A stretch of 64,000 nt of DNA from Luscinia megarhynchos (lineage: Eukaryota > Chordata > Aves > Passeriformes > Turdidae), in assembly GCA_034336665.1 (NCBI GenBank), contig JAPFBE010000033.1:558001-622000 (forward strand). Direction: 5' to 3'. The position numbers and the translations under genes were made by a program. The first letter of the stretch is position 1. Every line of letters starts with the position of its first letter. Under the pieces are notes generated by a model. That model saw only the letters and a program-made list of their open reading frames with translations, searched no databases and was not told where the DNA came from. Positions 40,343 through 52,160 of this stretch are shown one piece after another.

Positions 40343-41080
40343 GGTTGGGAGTTGAGTGTTTTTCTATTACTGTTTCAATTTAAAGAATTTTTCCCATTAT
40401 CATACCAATGGAGCTGGCTGGGTTACACCCAGGACCTTTGACGACTCTAGACAAAAGGGGTAGGTGGAAGCAGCTTCCAGAGGGGCACTCGTGCTTCTGG
40501 AGGAGCTCTCATGCTTCCGGAGGAGACTCGTCTTTCTGGCGAGCTCAGAGGATGACACCTGCATCTGCAGCCACGCGGCCGAATGCAGGAGAGCCAGACC
40601 CTCTGCGATCACCTGCCCTGCATTTTCCCCGTTCCAGTCTCTTGCCTCTGCGGACACAGCTAATCACCCAGACACAGACGGTGAGCGAGGAGCTGCCCTC
40701 TTCAGCCCATTCCCACCCGAGACTGGCATGGCCGCTGCTGCCCCCTCCCACCTCCACTCCCGCCTCTCTGCGTTTGTCGGTCTTTGTTCCGCCCGGAGCA
40801 CCGAGACCGAGGGCAGAGAGCGAGAGTGTGCCCACAGCTAAAGAAAGGACTGGAACCGAGTTATCTGTTCTGTTTTGTTGGTAATTTTAACAACTGCTGT
40901 TGTTTCTGCTTGTACGATTAGATATATCAGTAAAAGAGCTGTTATTCCTGCCCCCTTATCTCTGCCTCAGAGTCTTTGATTCAAACATTTATAATACTTG
41001 GGGGGAGTGGAATTAAGGTCTCTACTTCAAAGGAAAACTTCTGCCTTTATCGGCAGACACCTGTCCTTCAAACCAGGACA
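40343..41080 (+). repeat. Second solo LTR nested in provirus D pol (ERVL type)
   Basis: GGTTGGGAGTTGAGTG...AAACCAGGACA, 738 bp, of the family also seen at 58697-59371 and 61346-62062. Perfect 5-bp duplication GGCAG at 40338-40342 and 41081-41085. Only 21 bases of pol (a LKAVA segment) separate it from the preceding solo LTR. Open frames inside it are chance frames in GC-rich LTR sequence. Confidence 0.88.
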
Positions 41081-42020
41081 GGCAGCCACTGTCATCTTGA
41101 TCCAGGAGGCCCTAAAACTCACCCTTGGGGGACACATTTTAGTGTATGTACCCCATGCAGCCTTGAGCAAAAGGGGGGACATTGGCTGTCCGGCAACCGG
41201 ATGCTGAAATACGAATCACTGTTATTAGAGCAGGATGATGTTACCTTGAAAACAACTTCTATTGTTAACCCTGCCATGTTTCTCTCCTCCATCTTAATTG
41301 ACAATGAGCCAGAGCATGCCTGCTTGCAGATAATTGAAGAGGTCTATTCCAGCCGCAAATCTGAAAGATGTGCCCATGGAGAATGCATATTGGGAGCTTT
41401 TTGCAGATGGAAGCAGCTTCATGAAAAATGGCAAAAGGATGACAGGCTATGCAGTGACCACACAGGACAAGGTGATTGAGGCAAAGGCCCTGCCAACAGA
41501 TGTGTCATCACAGAAGGCTGAACTGATTGCACTGACAAGAGCCCTGGACCGGAGCGAGGGAAAGAAGGTAAATATATGGACTGACTCGAAATATGCATTT
41601 AGTGTTGTCCACGCCCATGGAGCGATCTGGAAAGAGAGAGGACCCTTGAGTGCTCAAGTCAATCAAATCAAGCATGCTGAACAAATACTTGCCCTCTTAA
41701 AGAGCATTAAAAAGCCCGCAGAAGTAGTTATCATGCTTTATAGAGGTCACCAAAAGGGAAAAAACACTCCAGAACTGGAAAATTGCTTTACTGATAAAGC
41801 AGCAAGAGGAATTGAAGAAAAAGGTATTCTCGCAGTAATTCCACAAAAAAAGATTGATCTGTCAGGGTTCACCCCAATGTATGATCAGGCAGACCACAAA
41901 CTAATTAAGTTCCTTAAGGCTGAGATCACAGAAAGTGGATGGGCTGTTACACCAGCAAATCAGGTTGTAGTCCCGTCCCCCCCCCCCGATCCTTCAGGAG
42001 CTGGCTCAGAAACAACATGA
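41081..42020 (+). pseudogene. pol: Provirus D connection domain and RNase H
   Basis: Continues pol after the second LTR with VILIQEALKLTLGG. RNase H follows in the frame 41334-42020: YWELFADGSSFMKNGK, KAELIALTRAL and IWTDSKYAFSVV, then an HQKGKNTPELENCFTDKAA segment. The corresponding region of provirus N has the same order. A frame change near 41380 and a C-run at 41978-41986 close the open part. Confidence 0.75.
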
Positions 42021-42987
42021 AAGCACACATTTCGGGGTTGAAAATCTTTTGAAACGTCTAAAAAAGGCAGTAATAGGAAAGGGAATGATTGATATAGTAC
42101 AATCAGTAGTAAGCAAATGTGAAATTTGCTGTAAAAACAACCCTGACACAAGAAAGTTGTGTTAGGAGTAACAAAGGCAGGGGATCTTCCTGGAGATTAC
42201 TGGCAAATAGATTTTGCAGAGCTACCACACAAAGAAGGATACCGGTACATACTGGTATTAGTTGACAATGTCAGCAGATGGCCGGAGGCTTACCCCTGTC
42301 GCACTAACACAGCCAAGAAAGTGGTGAAAGTTTTGCTTAATCACATAATTCCAAGCTTCAGTGTTCCCTTGGGGATGTCATCAGATAGGAGGCCACACTT
42401 TGTTGCTGCAGTGGTTAAAGAAATTGGCTGGATTTTGGGAATTACTTGGGATCTGCATACATCCTTATAGACCCTAAGCGAGTGGTAAAGTTGAACATAT
42501 GAATGGGACTCTCAAAACACAAATTAGTAAAATTTGTCAGGAAACATCCGTGACATGGGTTCAGGCCTTACCTATAGCTTTACTGAGAATTCGCATACAT
42601 CCCAGATGGAGGGATAACATCAGTCCCTATGAAATCTTGTATGGTAGACTATATCAAATCCCACACATTCCAGGTGAAATTCACATGAAGGGGAAACATG
42701 ATTTGCAGAGTTATTTAATGGCTTTAAGTTGCACTTTGTAGAAGATCCAGAGTTACATCATGTTATCCAGACCCATAGGACTGGACACACCTGCACATCT
42801 GTTCCAGCCTGGAGACTGGGTCTATGTTAAGTGGTGGGACAGTGACCCTCTACAAGCCAAGTGGAAAGGACCATTTAAAGTCCTGCTGACAACCTTCACT
42901 GCAAAGTTGCTGGCAGAGGACCCTGGATTCACTACTCCAGAATTAAGAAAGCTTCTGCTCCTGAACAATTGTAACAATGAAGACTGA
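42021..42987 (+). pseudogene. pol: Provirus D integrase, broken
   Basis: The zinc region is readable near 42050-42160 (CEICCKNN). The core lies in 42159-42470 with WQIDFAELP, SRWPEAYPCRT and SSDRRPHF, a stop at about 42468, then VEHMNGTLKTQISKIC where the catalytic Glu sits (about 42490-42530). The C-terminal domain (42760-42987) has GDWVYVKWWDSDPL and WKGPFKVLL. Several frames are involved. No env follows. Confidence 0.75.
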
Positions 42988-43254
42988 TGCAAATGATAAT
43001 ATATTTTAAATGATTCCTCTTCTAATTACTATTCTTCTTCATATGATACTTGATTGTGTAAGATAATATTCTTGTTAGATGTTTATTGTTATTAAGTTTG
43101 TTTATCATTATGTATTTCCTATTAGATATTTATCTAATGTTAGATATTTATTATTGTTAGATACTTATCTGTCATTAAATACTTATTGTCAGTAAATATT
43201 TAGAATAGAGACTTGACAAGGTAGAAGTATCGTAAAGCCTCTAAAGGGGGGAAA
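42988..43254 (+). other. Provirus D 3' AT-rich stretch and polypurine tract
   Basis: Degenerate copies of TTAGATATTTATTATTG fill 43075-43205. A polypurine tract CTAAAGGGGGGAAAT (43241-43255) follows. No env-like frame is present between integrase and the tract. Confidence 0.6.
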
Positions 43255-43255
43255 T

Positions 43256-43745
43256 TGATGCCATAAGTTTTTTCTGTTCTGCTGGGGTGTGCAGCTTTTA
43301 GTTTTATATCAAGGGTTACTAGAATCTTTTCACAGGGTGGTGAAGACAAAACAGTTCTATTCCAGCTGGGGACTCAAGGACAATCTCTTCAAACCTCAGG
43401 CCCTAAGCATAAACAACGTGAAAAGAGGAGGGCTGGCAAGCAAGCAAGCAAGCAAGGAGGATGAAACTTCATGATTTGAGGCTATTGATTGGACAGTTGA
43501 CTTCTCCATGCAAATGGACTAAAACCTATAAAAATGGGAGATCTCATGACCAGGCTTTCTTTTGCTTCCATCTTGGAGCCATCCGGACAGGGCCACAACT
43601 GTGTCACTGGTACTGCCAGGGTGTAGCCTTTGAAGGCCCCTCAACAAATATCCATTTTATTCCTCTTAACTCTCTCTAGCCTCTGTTCCAGCTCCTCTAG
43701 GCATCAGCATGAGAAATGACCTAATCACCATCCAGCCCTCATGAC
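43256..43745 (+). repeat. Probable 3' LTR of provirus D
   Basis: Begins TGATGCCATAAG directly after the polypurine tract. Contains a CAAG tetranucleotide run (about 43436-43455) and a TATA box TATAAAAA at 43527-43534. The right end is an estimate, because no second copy is available in the window. Confidence 0.5.
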
Positions 43746-44255
43746 CAAGGTAGGAGCAGAGGTAGGGCTGCCAGGAACATGGCTGTGTCTGGAGGCTTTT
43801 GGAGGAAGCCTGACAACAGAGGTCTTGTATCCCACTGCACCTACCATCATGTTACTGTGTTACTGCTGACCTTCTTAGGTTATCCCCTGTTCCATGCTTC
43901 CAGAAAGACATAAAGTAATGTCAAAGTCAGCATTTACAGCTAATGGACTCCCTCCTGCCTAAACAGCATGACCCCTGAGCTCTAGCCATATGAACTTTGG
44001 AACGGTAGCCATTTACTTCCACTTCCTCAGGACATTGGTCACTATCCTTTTATTTTCCTATGTTGCGGATCTCTTTGCCTGTGATGTGGTTGGTTTTAAT
44101 GAGTTTTTATAAATTGTGATTTCTATTCCATATATCTTATCCTGTATCCAGCAGATGATCAATAATAGTTTTAATAAAATAATGGCCTTACAGGTGCAGA
44201 CTGTTTTGGCACTAGGGTACATGAACTCTTCACACAAAAAACAAAGGAAGGGGGA
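43746..44255. other. Unassigned; right part resembles a provirus 3' end
   Basis: No long frame. At 44080-44230 a short plus-strand reading gives a hydrophobic/amphipathic stretch (SCIQQMINNSFNKIMA) that could be the tail of a transmembrane envelope, followed by a polypurine tract AACAAAGGAAGGGGGA ending near 44255. Confidence 0.35.
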
Positions 44256-44574
44256 CATATTGCATATAGGTAAAACCTTATAAAATAAGGGCCTTGTTAC
44301 CCTTGTAAAATCATGACTCAGGCCTGCTAATTTGGCTAAGTAAAAGAGGACTATGGGAAAGAGACTCAGCTGAATTAGAGGTAGAAAAACAAGTTATATA
44401 ATCATTGCATGTTCACATTGTGGTGTATGGTGGTTGGTTGAATTATGTTTGTTAAGATTTAAAACTATGCAACTGATAAGGCCTAACTGCTTAAAAAGGT
44501 CTGGTTTTTGCAATAAAGCGGCTCTCCTTTGCACTTGCCTGGGGACTCTGTGTCACTTTGGACCCTTGATAGCA
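44256..44574 (+). repeat. Probable LTR after a polypurine tract
   Basis: Follows the tract at 44240-44255 and contains AATAAAG at 44512-44518. A GC-richer R/U5-like end closes at TGATAGCA. The 5' end lacks a clear TG, so boundaries are uncertain. Confidence 0.45.
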
Positions 44575-44686
44575 TAAGTTTAAAATGTTTCTAAAATCAT
44601 GAGAATTGTATAGAATAGATTCAGGGGGTGGAAAGAAAGGTTGGGTTTGGTAGGCCTGGGAAAGGGAACTAGGCCCTGGGAACGAA

Positions 44687-45048
44687 TGTTGAGCTTCGTC
44701 TGCACCTGCGTAATCATCATATGATAAATAATATGATTGTTAAATATAATGATTGCTTGGTAATTGAATAGAATTATTGTTTAATTGCAATAAGAATCAT
44801 GAGAAAGGATGTTTGGGGGGTCCTGATGAAAATTACAAGAATACATGCTTGGATAAGGTCAATGTATACAATAGAACAATATGGGTTTAATAATTAATAT
44901 CTAGTTATGTAACAAAAATGGTATAAAAACATGTCCATCTCCAATACATGTCAGAGTCAGATTTGGTTTTGTACCCCTGATTCCCAGAGCTCTTCAATAA
45001 AAGCACCTGCATATAATCATCCTGTGATTATGTGTTTCGACGCTAACA
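44687..45048 (+). repeat. LTR-like sequence with TATA box and polyadenylation signal
   Basis: GGTATAAAAAC at 44920-44930 and AATAAAA at 44997-45003 are spaced as in an LTR promoter and R region, and the end GACGCTAACA is LTR-like. I find no target duplication. The left boundary, TGTTGAGC at 44687, is a guess. Confidence 0.4.
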
Positions 45049-45497
45049 CCCTCACTCATGTTATGATGGCAAAGTGACCTGGCTAAAATCTGAAATCCTA
45101 TCTCATATGAGTAGCAAGTTTTTCAGCAACAGATGAAAAAAAGCAGCTTTATGGATACAGGTTCTGAGTTGATACAGGTTTTACCCCACAGTTCTTTATT
45201 TGACGCTACTAATTCAAGCTCTGGGTAAGACTTGATCACACTTGGTATGTACAACAGGAAACTCTTAAAATTTCAAAAAATACAGAAACTTATCAAAACA
45301 ACACAAGAGAATAATAGCACAACCAGAGCAAGATTCATCTACAGCAAGGCTACAAGAAGCTGCTTCAAGAGCATAAGGCTGATTCTTTTTCAGGTAGGAT
45401 TCAAGAAACCAGGCTCATAACCAGAACCACTGACTTCGGAAGAAGATTCACAGGAACACCTCATGGCTGTCTACTTGCAGTATAAAAGATGCTACAC
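45049..45497. other. No gene seen
   Basis: About 450 bases without a convincing frame or known repeat. Confidence 0.45.
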
Positions 45498-45502
45498 AGG
45501 CC

Positions 45503-46799
45503 TATGTTGGTTTCACGTGCTTGAGGGGAGGGGCAGATTCGCCTCAGGGCAAGCTCCATGATGCTGGGGAGTGGGAGGGGCTCTTCCGTCTCTGGGAGCT
45601 TCCCCTGTGAGCTGCTGGCACCAATCAGAGAGCTGATTTGGTGATGGACAGCTGGGGAAAGCAATGGAAGGCTATTTCACTTTCACAAATCACATTGGAT
45701 TAAGTTAACTGCTGGGTCATTCGGCTTCCGGCCTCGTGAGGTATGGTGGCCTCCGGCCGGGGCACAGGTCCCCCGGTCTGGCTCCGGGCTCAGCAGGGGG
45801 CCCCAGCCTGGCCTGGCACCCCAGCCCGGCACTGGCTCTGCAGGGAGGCACTAGCTCTGCGAGGAACCCCTGGCTTGGGGGCCCCCCAGCTTCGCATGGC
45901 CCTGGTCGCGTGGCCCTGGCACCGGCCGTGTGGCCCCGGCCCTGTCGGCTCAGTTCGGCTCGCTTCTCCATGTGACAGAAGAGGTCTCCAGCTGCCCATG
46001 TTTGTTTCTTCACGATCTGGATACAATTCTAACTTCTTTATGCCTGGATAAGATCCTCGCTCTCCTGAGCTTCCCTGAATGAGAAGAAATGAAGCATGGA
46101 GACTACAGAGGTCAGCGGAAGGAAGATAAAGTTCCTGGTGGGAAGAGATTGAAAAGATGCAACTGATAAGTAGCTGAAAACCTTTTTTTATGGGCTAAGG
46201 GGATTGTGACTTCACTAAAATTCCTTTAAACTGTGAAATATACTTGGGGAGGTTTGGATGCTTGAGTAGAAGACTTTTTGCGTCAGGGAAATGGATCTCT
46301 CTCTGTTCTGGGACTGGAATATGAACAGAGACATTTGATAGAGAAGGAGATGAAGAGAATTTTGTTTTTCAGCAGCCTGCCTTTAAAAGTGATGCCCCAA
46401 GTGTGTAACATAACCCATAGCACAGCTCTGGAAGGACTGTGAAAAAATGGGAGGAGAGTCATAATCTGCAATATTTTCCTGGGCGGATGTGGATTGTGAA
46501 GGTGAAGACACCCCCTAAGCCATAACTAAAAAAAGGAACTTTTCTCTCTTAAGTGAACTGAAATGATTATTTGGGTGGATAACTGACTGAAGTGTTCTCT
46601 GTATGTTGTTGGTAAGAAATGTGGAATGAAGGGAGAGGGAACAATCTAGGAATCTTATTCTGAATTTTTTTTTGTGTTATGAATAAATTTCTTCTTGTAC
46701 CTTTTTAAGTTTTGAGCCTGCCTTGTCTCTACTCCTGGGTCCTGTCTCAAAAAGAAATTAAATATATTAAGGTTGGCCAACCCAAGTCACACCGTGGCA
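45503..46799 (+). repeat. Solo LTR, 1.3-kb family, copy 1
   Basis: About 1.3 kb flanked by a perfect 5-bp duplication AGGCC (45498-45502, 46800-46804). Shares with 52597-53941 the segments GGTTTCACGTG, CACCAATCAGA, a GC-rich core (45725-45970) and the terminal CACACCGTGGCA. GAATAAATTTC near 46680 gives a polyadenylation signal. Open frames in the GC-rich core are not genes. Internal sequence for this family is not recognised in the window. Confidence 0.85.
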
Positions 46800-47400
46800 A
46801 GGCCCTTTAGTAAATTCTGAGTAATTCTCAGATTCATATCTCTTAAGGCCAGCAGAGGCCTGAGAAGACATAAAGCCAAACTTTTTTGTTTGAATCAGAT
46901 ATGAGGAAAGAGTGACTGCTACCAATCCATGTCCTTCTGGACAGGGATTGCTGCCAGTCCAGTTTTGCTGGCTTTCTCATCATCTGTGTGGGTCCTAACA
47001 CACATCTCACATATGTTCTGCAACAGAGCTAGAGACCTTTTGTAAGAAGAGCTAAACTGAGAGAGCCAAGGGAGTGACCTCCTGAAACCACAGGGGCTGA
47101 GAAGGCATCGGAACAAGCTGCCCAGAGCATGACCTGAGCATCCAGGTCTGCTGCAGACAGAACAATTTATCTGACTTTTCATCTGGGTTATCCAAGCTGA
47201 TGGCACAATTTTGCTCATCTATCCTCTGGATCATGCTCAGAAATTTCCTGGCTCAATGCACTTTTCATAAGGTCACAGCCTTGCCTGGAGATATCAGGAG
47301 ATAGAACCTACATCAATTTTTGCTCAATCACATCAGCCTCACTCTTCAAAATGTGTTCACCAGCCCTGATGCAGCCTGGCTGGTTATAACTTCTATTCAC
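46800..47400. other. No gene seen
   Basis: Unassigned sequence without a credible frame between the solo LTR and the CR1 fragment. Confidence 0.45.
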
Positions 47401-48038
47401 TCATGCACCTGTGTCAGGTTCAACAAGGCCAAGTGCCGAGTTATGCACTTGGGTCACAACAACCCCAACGCAGCACCACAAGTTGGAGACAGAGTGGCTG
47501 GAAAGTTGCCTGGAAGAAAAGGACTTGGAGGTGCTGGTCCACAGCCGGCTGAACATGGGCCAGCAGTGTGCTCCGGTGGCCAAGAAGGCCAATGGCATCC
47601 TGGCTTGTACTAGCAATAGCGTGGCCAACAGGACCAGGGCAGTGATTGTCCCTCTGTACTTGGCACTGGTAAGACCACGCCTTGAGTACTGTGTTCAGTT
47701 CTGGGCTCCTTGCTCCAGGAAAGACATTGAGGTGCTGGAGTGTGTCCAGAGAAGGGCAAAAGAGCTGGTGAAGGGTCTAGAGAGTAAGTCCTATGAGGAG
47801 CAGCTGAGGGTACTAGGGTTGTTCAGTCTGGAGCAAAGGAAGCTCGGGGGTGACCTTATCACTCTATAACTACCTGAAAGGAGGTTGTAGCAAGATGGGC
47901 ATCAACCTCTTTTCGAAGGCAACTAGTGCAGGATGAGAGCCTTAAGCTGTGCCAGGGGACATTCAGGTTGGACATAAAAAAGAAATGGATTGTTAAACAT
48001 TGGAATGGACTGCCCAGGAAAAAGGTAGAGTCACCATC

Positions 48039-48753
48039 TGTTGGGGGTTGGTTTTTCCTTTCCTCTTTACCTATGGAATTTTTTTTCCCATTGACATGCT
48101 AAGAAGCACTGATGGCTAGGCCCTTGAGGGGGGGATCCTGACTGGTTTTTTGGGAGTTTTTCTGGGGGGGGGATGGGATGACACTGCGAAATTAGAAGCA
48201 GGTAAAAGAGAGGGGGGCAGTTGCTGTCTCTTGCTCGCTCTTGATTTCGAAGGAGGGAGGTTGCTGCTACCGCCGCCATCTCAATGCTGGGAGCTGTTTT
48301 TTCTTCTTCTGTTGGACCCCGCACCCCGGACCTGCTAGGATGCCCTCCTGCTTTCAGCTTGCTGTTTCCAAGCGTCTTGCCTCTCCTCCATCCTTTCCCA
48401 TCTGGGACACAGCCGCCATCACCCCAGCGCCCCTGCAGTCACGCAGAAATCATTGCACCTGCCCATCAGGAGCCTGCCAGCACTCACTGCCAGCTGTGAT
48501 GGTAACTGCACCAGAGGGGAAAAGTGCCTGTGGCTGAGAGGACTGGAACTGGGTTACTGTTCTGTTTGTTGTAAATTCGACAGTCATTGTTTTGTTTATA
48601 CTAGTAAAGAACTGTTATTCCTATCCCCATATCTTTGCCTGAGAACCCTTTAATTACAAAATTATGCCAGTTCAGAGGGAGAGGATTTATTTTCTCCATT
48701 TCCAGGAAGGGCCCTGCTTTCCCTAGGAGACACCTGTCTTTCAAATCGGGACA
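48039..48753 (+). repeat. Solo LTR (ERVL type) inside CR1
   Basis: TGTTGGGGGTTGG...CAAATCGGGACA, 715 bp. Target duplication CCATC (48034-48038) and CCATT (48754-48758), one mismatch. U5 resembles the LTRs of element F, while U3 is different. Confidence 0.8.
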
Positions 48754-48837
48754 CCATTCCTGGAAGCGTTTAAGACATGACTGGATGTGGCACTTAGTGC
48801 TGTGGTCTAGTTGACAAGGTGGTGATTGGTCAGAGGT

Positions 48838-49219
48838 TGTGTGGACACCACCGAAGGCCCAGGCAGGGTTTGCTAGGCCTTTTTCAGGCTCTGAGCTCTT
48901 TTTCTCACGCTGGGAAACCTTTTCCCAGGCTGAGACATTTTCTCAGCTCCGACCTGAGCCTTTCCCAGGATGATAACATTCGGGGAAAACAGAAAGGAAT
49001 TAATAATAAAGATTAGCACCTGGTGTTGACTGAGAAACAGTTCTGGTGCTACATGACAGGACATGTTTCTTTCTATTGTCCAACGGACTGCTGTCCTGCT
49101 TGAGACTTGCGAACCACACTATAAATATGGTTCAGACTTTCAATAAAATGCTTCTTTAGCCTCATAGCTAGAGAAGTCTTTGCTGTTATTATACGCGATT
49201 CCTAGCGTATACAGCGACA
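48838..49219 (+). repeat. Solo LTR inside CR1, 382 bp
   Basis: TGTGTGGACACC...ACAGCGACA with TATAAATATGG near 49121 and AATAAAATG near 49143. Perfect 4-bp duplication AGGT (48834-48837, 49220-49223), which suits a gammaretrovirus-like element. CR1 sequence continues cleanly on both sides. Confidence 0.8.
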
Positions 49220-49285
49220 AGGTTGGACGTGATGAAGGTCTTTTCCAACCTAAATGATTCTGCCATCCTGTGATTCTGTGATATA

Positions 49286-49718
49286 GAAGAAGATTCAAGA
49301 CACAACAGGCTGCCTCTCACCATCTAACTGAGATATCCCATATGGTAATGCTCTACAAGGAACAAATGTTTGAAATATCCAGCAGGAAAAAGAAGAAATA
49401 AAATACAAACATACACTGCCACTGTGGTCTGCCCCCCCCCCTCCACAGACTTCCTTTGTCCCCATAGCTGCCATTGCTCTCCATAGCTACCATTGGCCCC
49501 TGTAGCCCACTCTTCCCTCTGTCCTCCCTATCCCTCCTCTCCCTCCATTCATTCTTCAAGAATTTATCTCACTTCTTTAACTTGGCATGTGTCTAAGCAG
49601 ATGTCCAAAAAAACCTCACTTCCTCACTTCAGCAACCGAGGGGAAAGGGGGGGGGGAAATTCCTGCAATTCAGCCCAGGCTCTTTTCCCCCCTCCCACTC
49701 CATGCTTTCACTCTCCCT

Positions 49719-49755
<37 letters not shown>

Positions 49756-50439
49756 CCTTCTTCTCTTTTAACATGCTGAATGATTGATAATTCTCACCTT
49801 GCCTCACAGCTGCCTGTTTAAGTCCTTTTGTCTGGCATCTGCAGCCCTGTAGGGAAACTAGCTCTCCTAGGCAATGGGATGCTGTGGATCCCCTTTGTTT
49901 TTTTTCATAAATTAAATAAATAAAAGGAAAGAGGAGAGAAGCACAAGGGAGTCTGGCAAGTTTTTCAGGGAGAGGGGAGAGGGGGAAGGGAACAGTTGGG
50001 AAAAGGTCTTGATAAGGACAGGTCCAACACAATCAAACTAAAGCAACTCCTCTGCATGCCCTCTATTCTCTATTTGCCATGGAAAAGTGAGTGGAAAGCT
50101 TTGTTCTCTTGTTTTGCATTTTGGAGCCCAAATAGTAGGTTTGTGCACAACTTCTACCTTCTTGTAGTGCTGTCATGATGAATGAGTGTTGTCTTAAAGT
50201 CACACCTTCTGGAGTCATTAATTTATTTGAACATCCTGGACTTCATTTTAAAAAAAACAAGCCTGTATTTGTCTTTCCATCAGCGGAAAGAGGTTAGACA
50301 ACATGAGTTCTAACACCTTATACTTCAGACACAAAAAACATATGTAATTTTTCTGTGTCATATCATTGTGCATTATGCTTGTAAATGTATGTAAGCATTC
50401 TGTTTTCAGAGTTCTCAAAGTATCCACAGGATACCATGC
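49286..50439. other. No gene seen; poly-T run
   Basis: Mostly unassigned. A run of about 32 T at 49721-49752 and a C-run at 49431-49441 are the only notable features. Pyrimidine-rich frames here are chance. Confidence 0.5.
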
Positions 50440-50929
50440 TGTCATGATTTAAAAATGGCACTCTTCAATTAAGTGTTCCCACTGAGACTCTCCAAAACGC
50501 ATGATGCTTGCTCACTCCCCCTTCCCCTCCCTCTCCACCTCCACTGCTGTGGTGGAATGGAGAAGAGAACTGGAGGCATAAAAGGTAAATACATAAGAAA
50601 AATTTACTGGAGGCAGCAATGAAATAAGACAATGAACAGTAACAGCAACAATATTAATAACAAAAGTATACAAAAGAGAGTGATTTACATGCAGGAATGC
50701 TCACCATGCAGCTCAACCCACTCACAGCCATGCCACCCCAACTGCTCCCTCCGGCTCAGGACCGAAGCCATGCTTACTTGACCAGAAGGAACCCCTTCTC
50801 CCTGGGAGAGAGTACATTTCCCCTATCCCCTGCAATAACCTGAGGTGGTATAGAATAACCTTCAGGTCCCAGCCATGCCCCTTCCTGGTTAATCTAAAAA
50901 TTAGCCCTGTCCTAGCTGGAACAAGGACA
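50440..50929 (-). repeat. ERVL-type LTR, minus strand
   Basis: In reverse complement it starts TGTCCTTGTTCCAGC and ends AAATCATGACA, matching the plus-strand copy at 60972-62120 over its whole length: GGCATGGCTGGGACC, TTATTCTATACCACCTCA and the CCAGTAAATT region. No clean target duplication is seen. The left neighbour on the plus strand could be an older break. Confidence 0.75.
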
Positions 50930-51323
50930 TTATCCATCCCTTATTCTATACCATTTACATCATACCCAGATCCTGTACCTCCTAACTATATATATATATA
51001 TATGAAAAGGTATAATTTCCATAGTCAATGGCTGTCCCTCCAAGAAGCCTGTTGAGTTCATTCAGTCCATGACTGTGGGTTCTATCCATCCTAGATGTCT
51101 TCCAGGCAGGTGGACTGGTGTGCTGTCAGCTGGCTGTTGCATCAGGAGCACATGTCTTGAGCACCTGGAGCAGTGCATCCTCATTGTCCAGGGTAGTTAT
51201 GGCATGCAGTGGCAATGTCATTCAGCAACAATTATACAATTTAACATTATAGAGGTTTCTCATCAAAGAATCAAATCCCCTTTAGATAAATATTGTAATT
51301 TGCTGTCCCTCTGTATTACCTAC
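50930..51323 (-). repeat. Probable ERVL internal remnant
   Basis: About 390 bases between two minus-strand ERVL-type LTR pieces. Style and position suggest a 3' or 5' internal fragment of an ERVL. An AT dinucleotide run lies at about 50990-51003. No frame remains. Confidence 0.4.
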
Positions 51324-51437
51324 TGTCATGGTTTTAAGCCCAGCTGTAAACAAGCACCACACAGACACTCCCTCACCACCCGTTCTCCACCCCCAAAACC
51401 CTGGTGGAATGGGGAGGAGAACTGAAGAAAAACTTTG
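51324..51437 (-). repeat. Truncated ERVL LTR end, minus strand
   Basis: TGTCATGGTTTTAAGCCCAGC is the reverse complement of a common avian ERVL LTR 3' end. It is cut by the LTR that starts at 51438. Confidence 0.55.
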
Positions 51438-52156
51438 TGTTGGGTTGATGCAGTCAGAAATGTGTATTCTATCACCACCTGTTAAAACCGGGTGGGGTAG
51501 TGATTCCTTATCTCTGTGGCGCATACTATCTGCTAATGGGTCATCTTTAAGACTAGGTGGGGCAATCATCTTTATCTTGTCCACAACTCAGCCTCCCTCC
51601 AGGAAGATATCACCTGCTGCTGGGCGATTAAGTCCCACTGTATGACTGATAAAATTGCACCATCCCACTGGGAGATGCTTCAGCCAGGGGGAGGAGCCAA
51701 GCCTTTCCTACCTAGATAAAAAAATGAGATTTTGGACAGCAAGTTACTTTCTTTCCACTGGATTCCAGAGGAAAACCGAACCTTTCCAAATTATCTCTGG
51801 ACCTTCAGAGGAAAACTGCACCCTTCCACAGGACCGCTACTTCAGCTGAACTGCATCTGCCACTGCAGGAGGACTGTAGCCACCATTTAATGGGACTGCT
51901 ACCAACACCCTCACTGACTGATGGGGTATCAGGTTGGATTCTGACTCTGTCAGTGTTTTTGGGATTGTTCTTTGTAATACTGCATTTCTATTTTAATTTT
52001 CCTAGTAAATAACTGTTATTCCTAATTCCCATATCTTTGCCTGAGAGTCCCTTAATTTCAAAATTATAATAATTTGGAGAGAGGGCGTTTGCATTCTCCA
52101 TTTCAAAGAGAAGCTTCTGCCTTTATTGGCAGATACCTGTCCTTCAAACCAGGACA
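51438..52156 (+). repeat. Element F left LTR
   Basis: Ends CCTTCAAACCAGGACA like the right LTR. The preceding 150 bases (GTTATTCCTAATTCCC, TCTTTGCCTGAGAGTCC and CTGCCTTTATTGGCAGA) are shared with it. Upstream sequence is unrelated. Left boundary TGTTGGGTTG is inferred. Confidence 0.65.
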
Positions 52157-52160
52157 GATT

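Larger units (their letters stand above)
47405..49285 (+). mobile_element. CR1 LINE, 5'-truncated, interrupted by two LTRs
   Basis: A 5'-truncated non-LTR retrotransposon. The frame 47411-47869 holds the end of the reverse transcriptase [13 protein letters not shown], a [21 protein letters not shown] segment, [17 protein letters not shown] and [13 protein letters not shown]. Its 3' untranslated region runs through GTCACCATC, CCTGGAAGCG, GGATGTGGCACTTAGTGC and GGTCTTTTCCAACC to a short tail of ATTCTGTG-type repeats at about 49256-49284, the hallmark of CR1. LTRs at 48039-48753 and 48838-49219 interrupt it. Confidence 0.85.

Noticed and set aside
40400..40884. Frames of 125-158 codons inside the LTR at 40343-41080
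   Set aside because: The same frames recur, altered, in the LTR copies at 58.8 and 61.5 kb and are due to GC-rich R/U5 sequence.
45717..46051. GC-rich frames resembling a Pro/Gly-rich protein, possible CpG-island gene
   Set aside because: They lie in the GC core of the 1.3-kb solo LTR and do not stay conserved in the copy at 52.8 kb.
49670..50032. 120-codon minus-strand frame with a Lys run
   Set aside because: The Lys run is the poly-T tract read in reverse; no other support.
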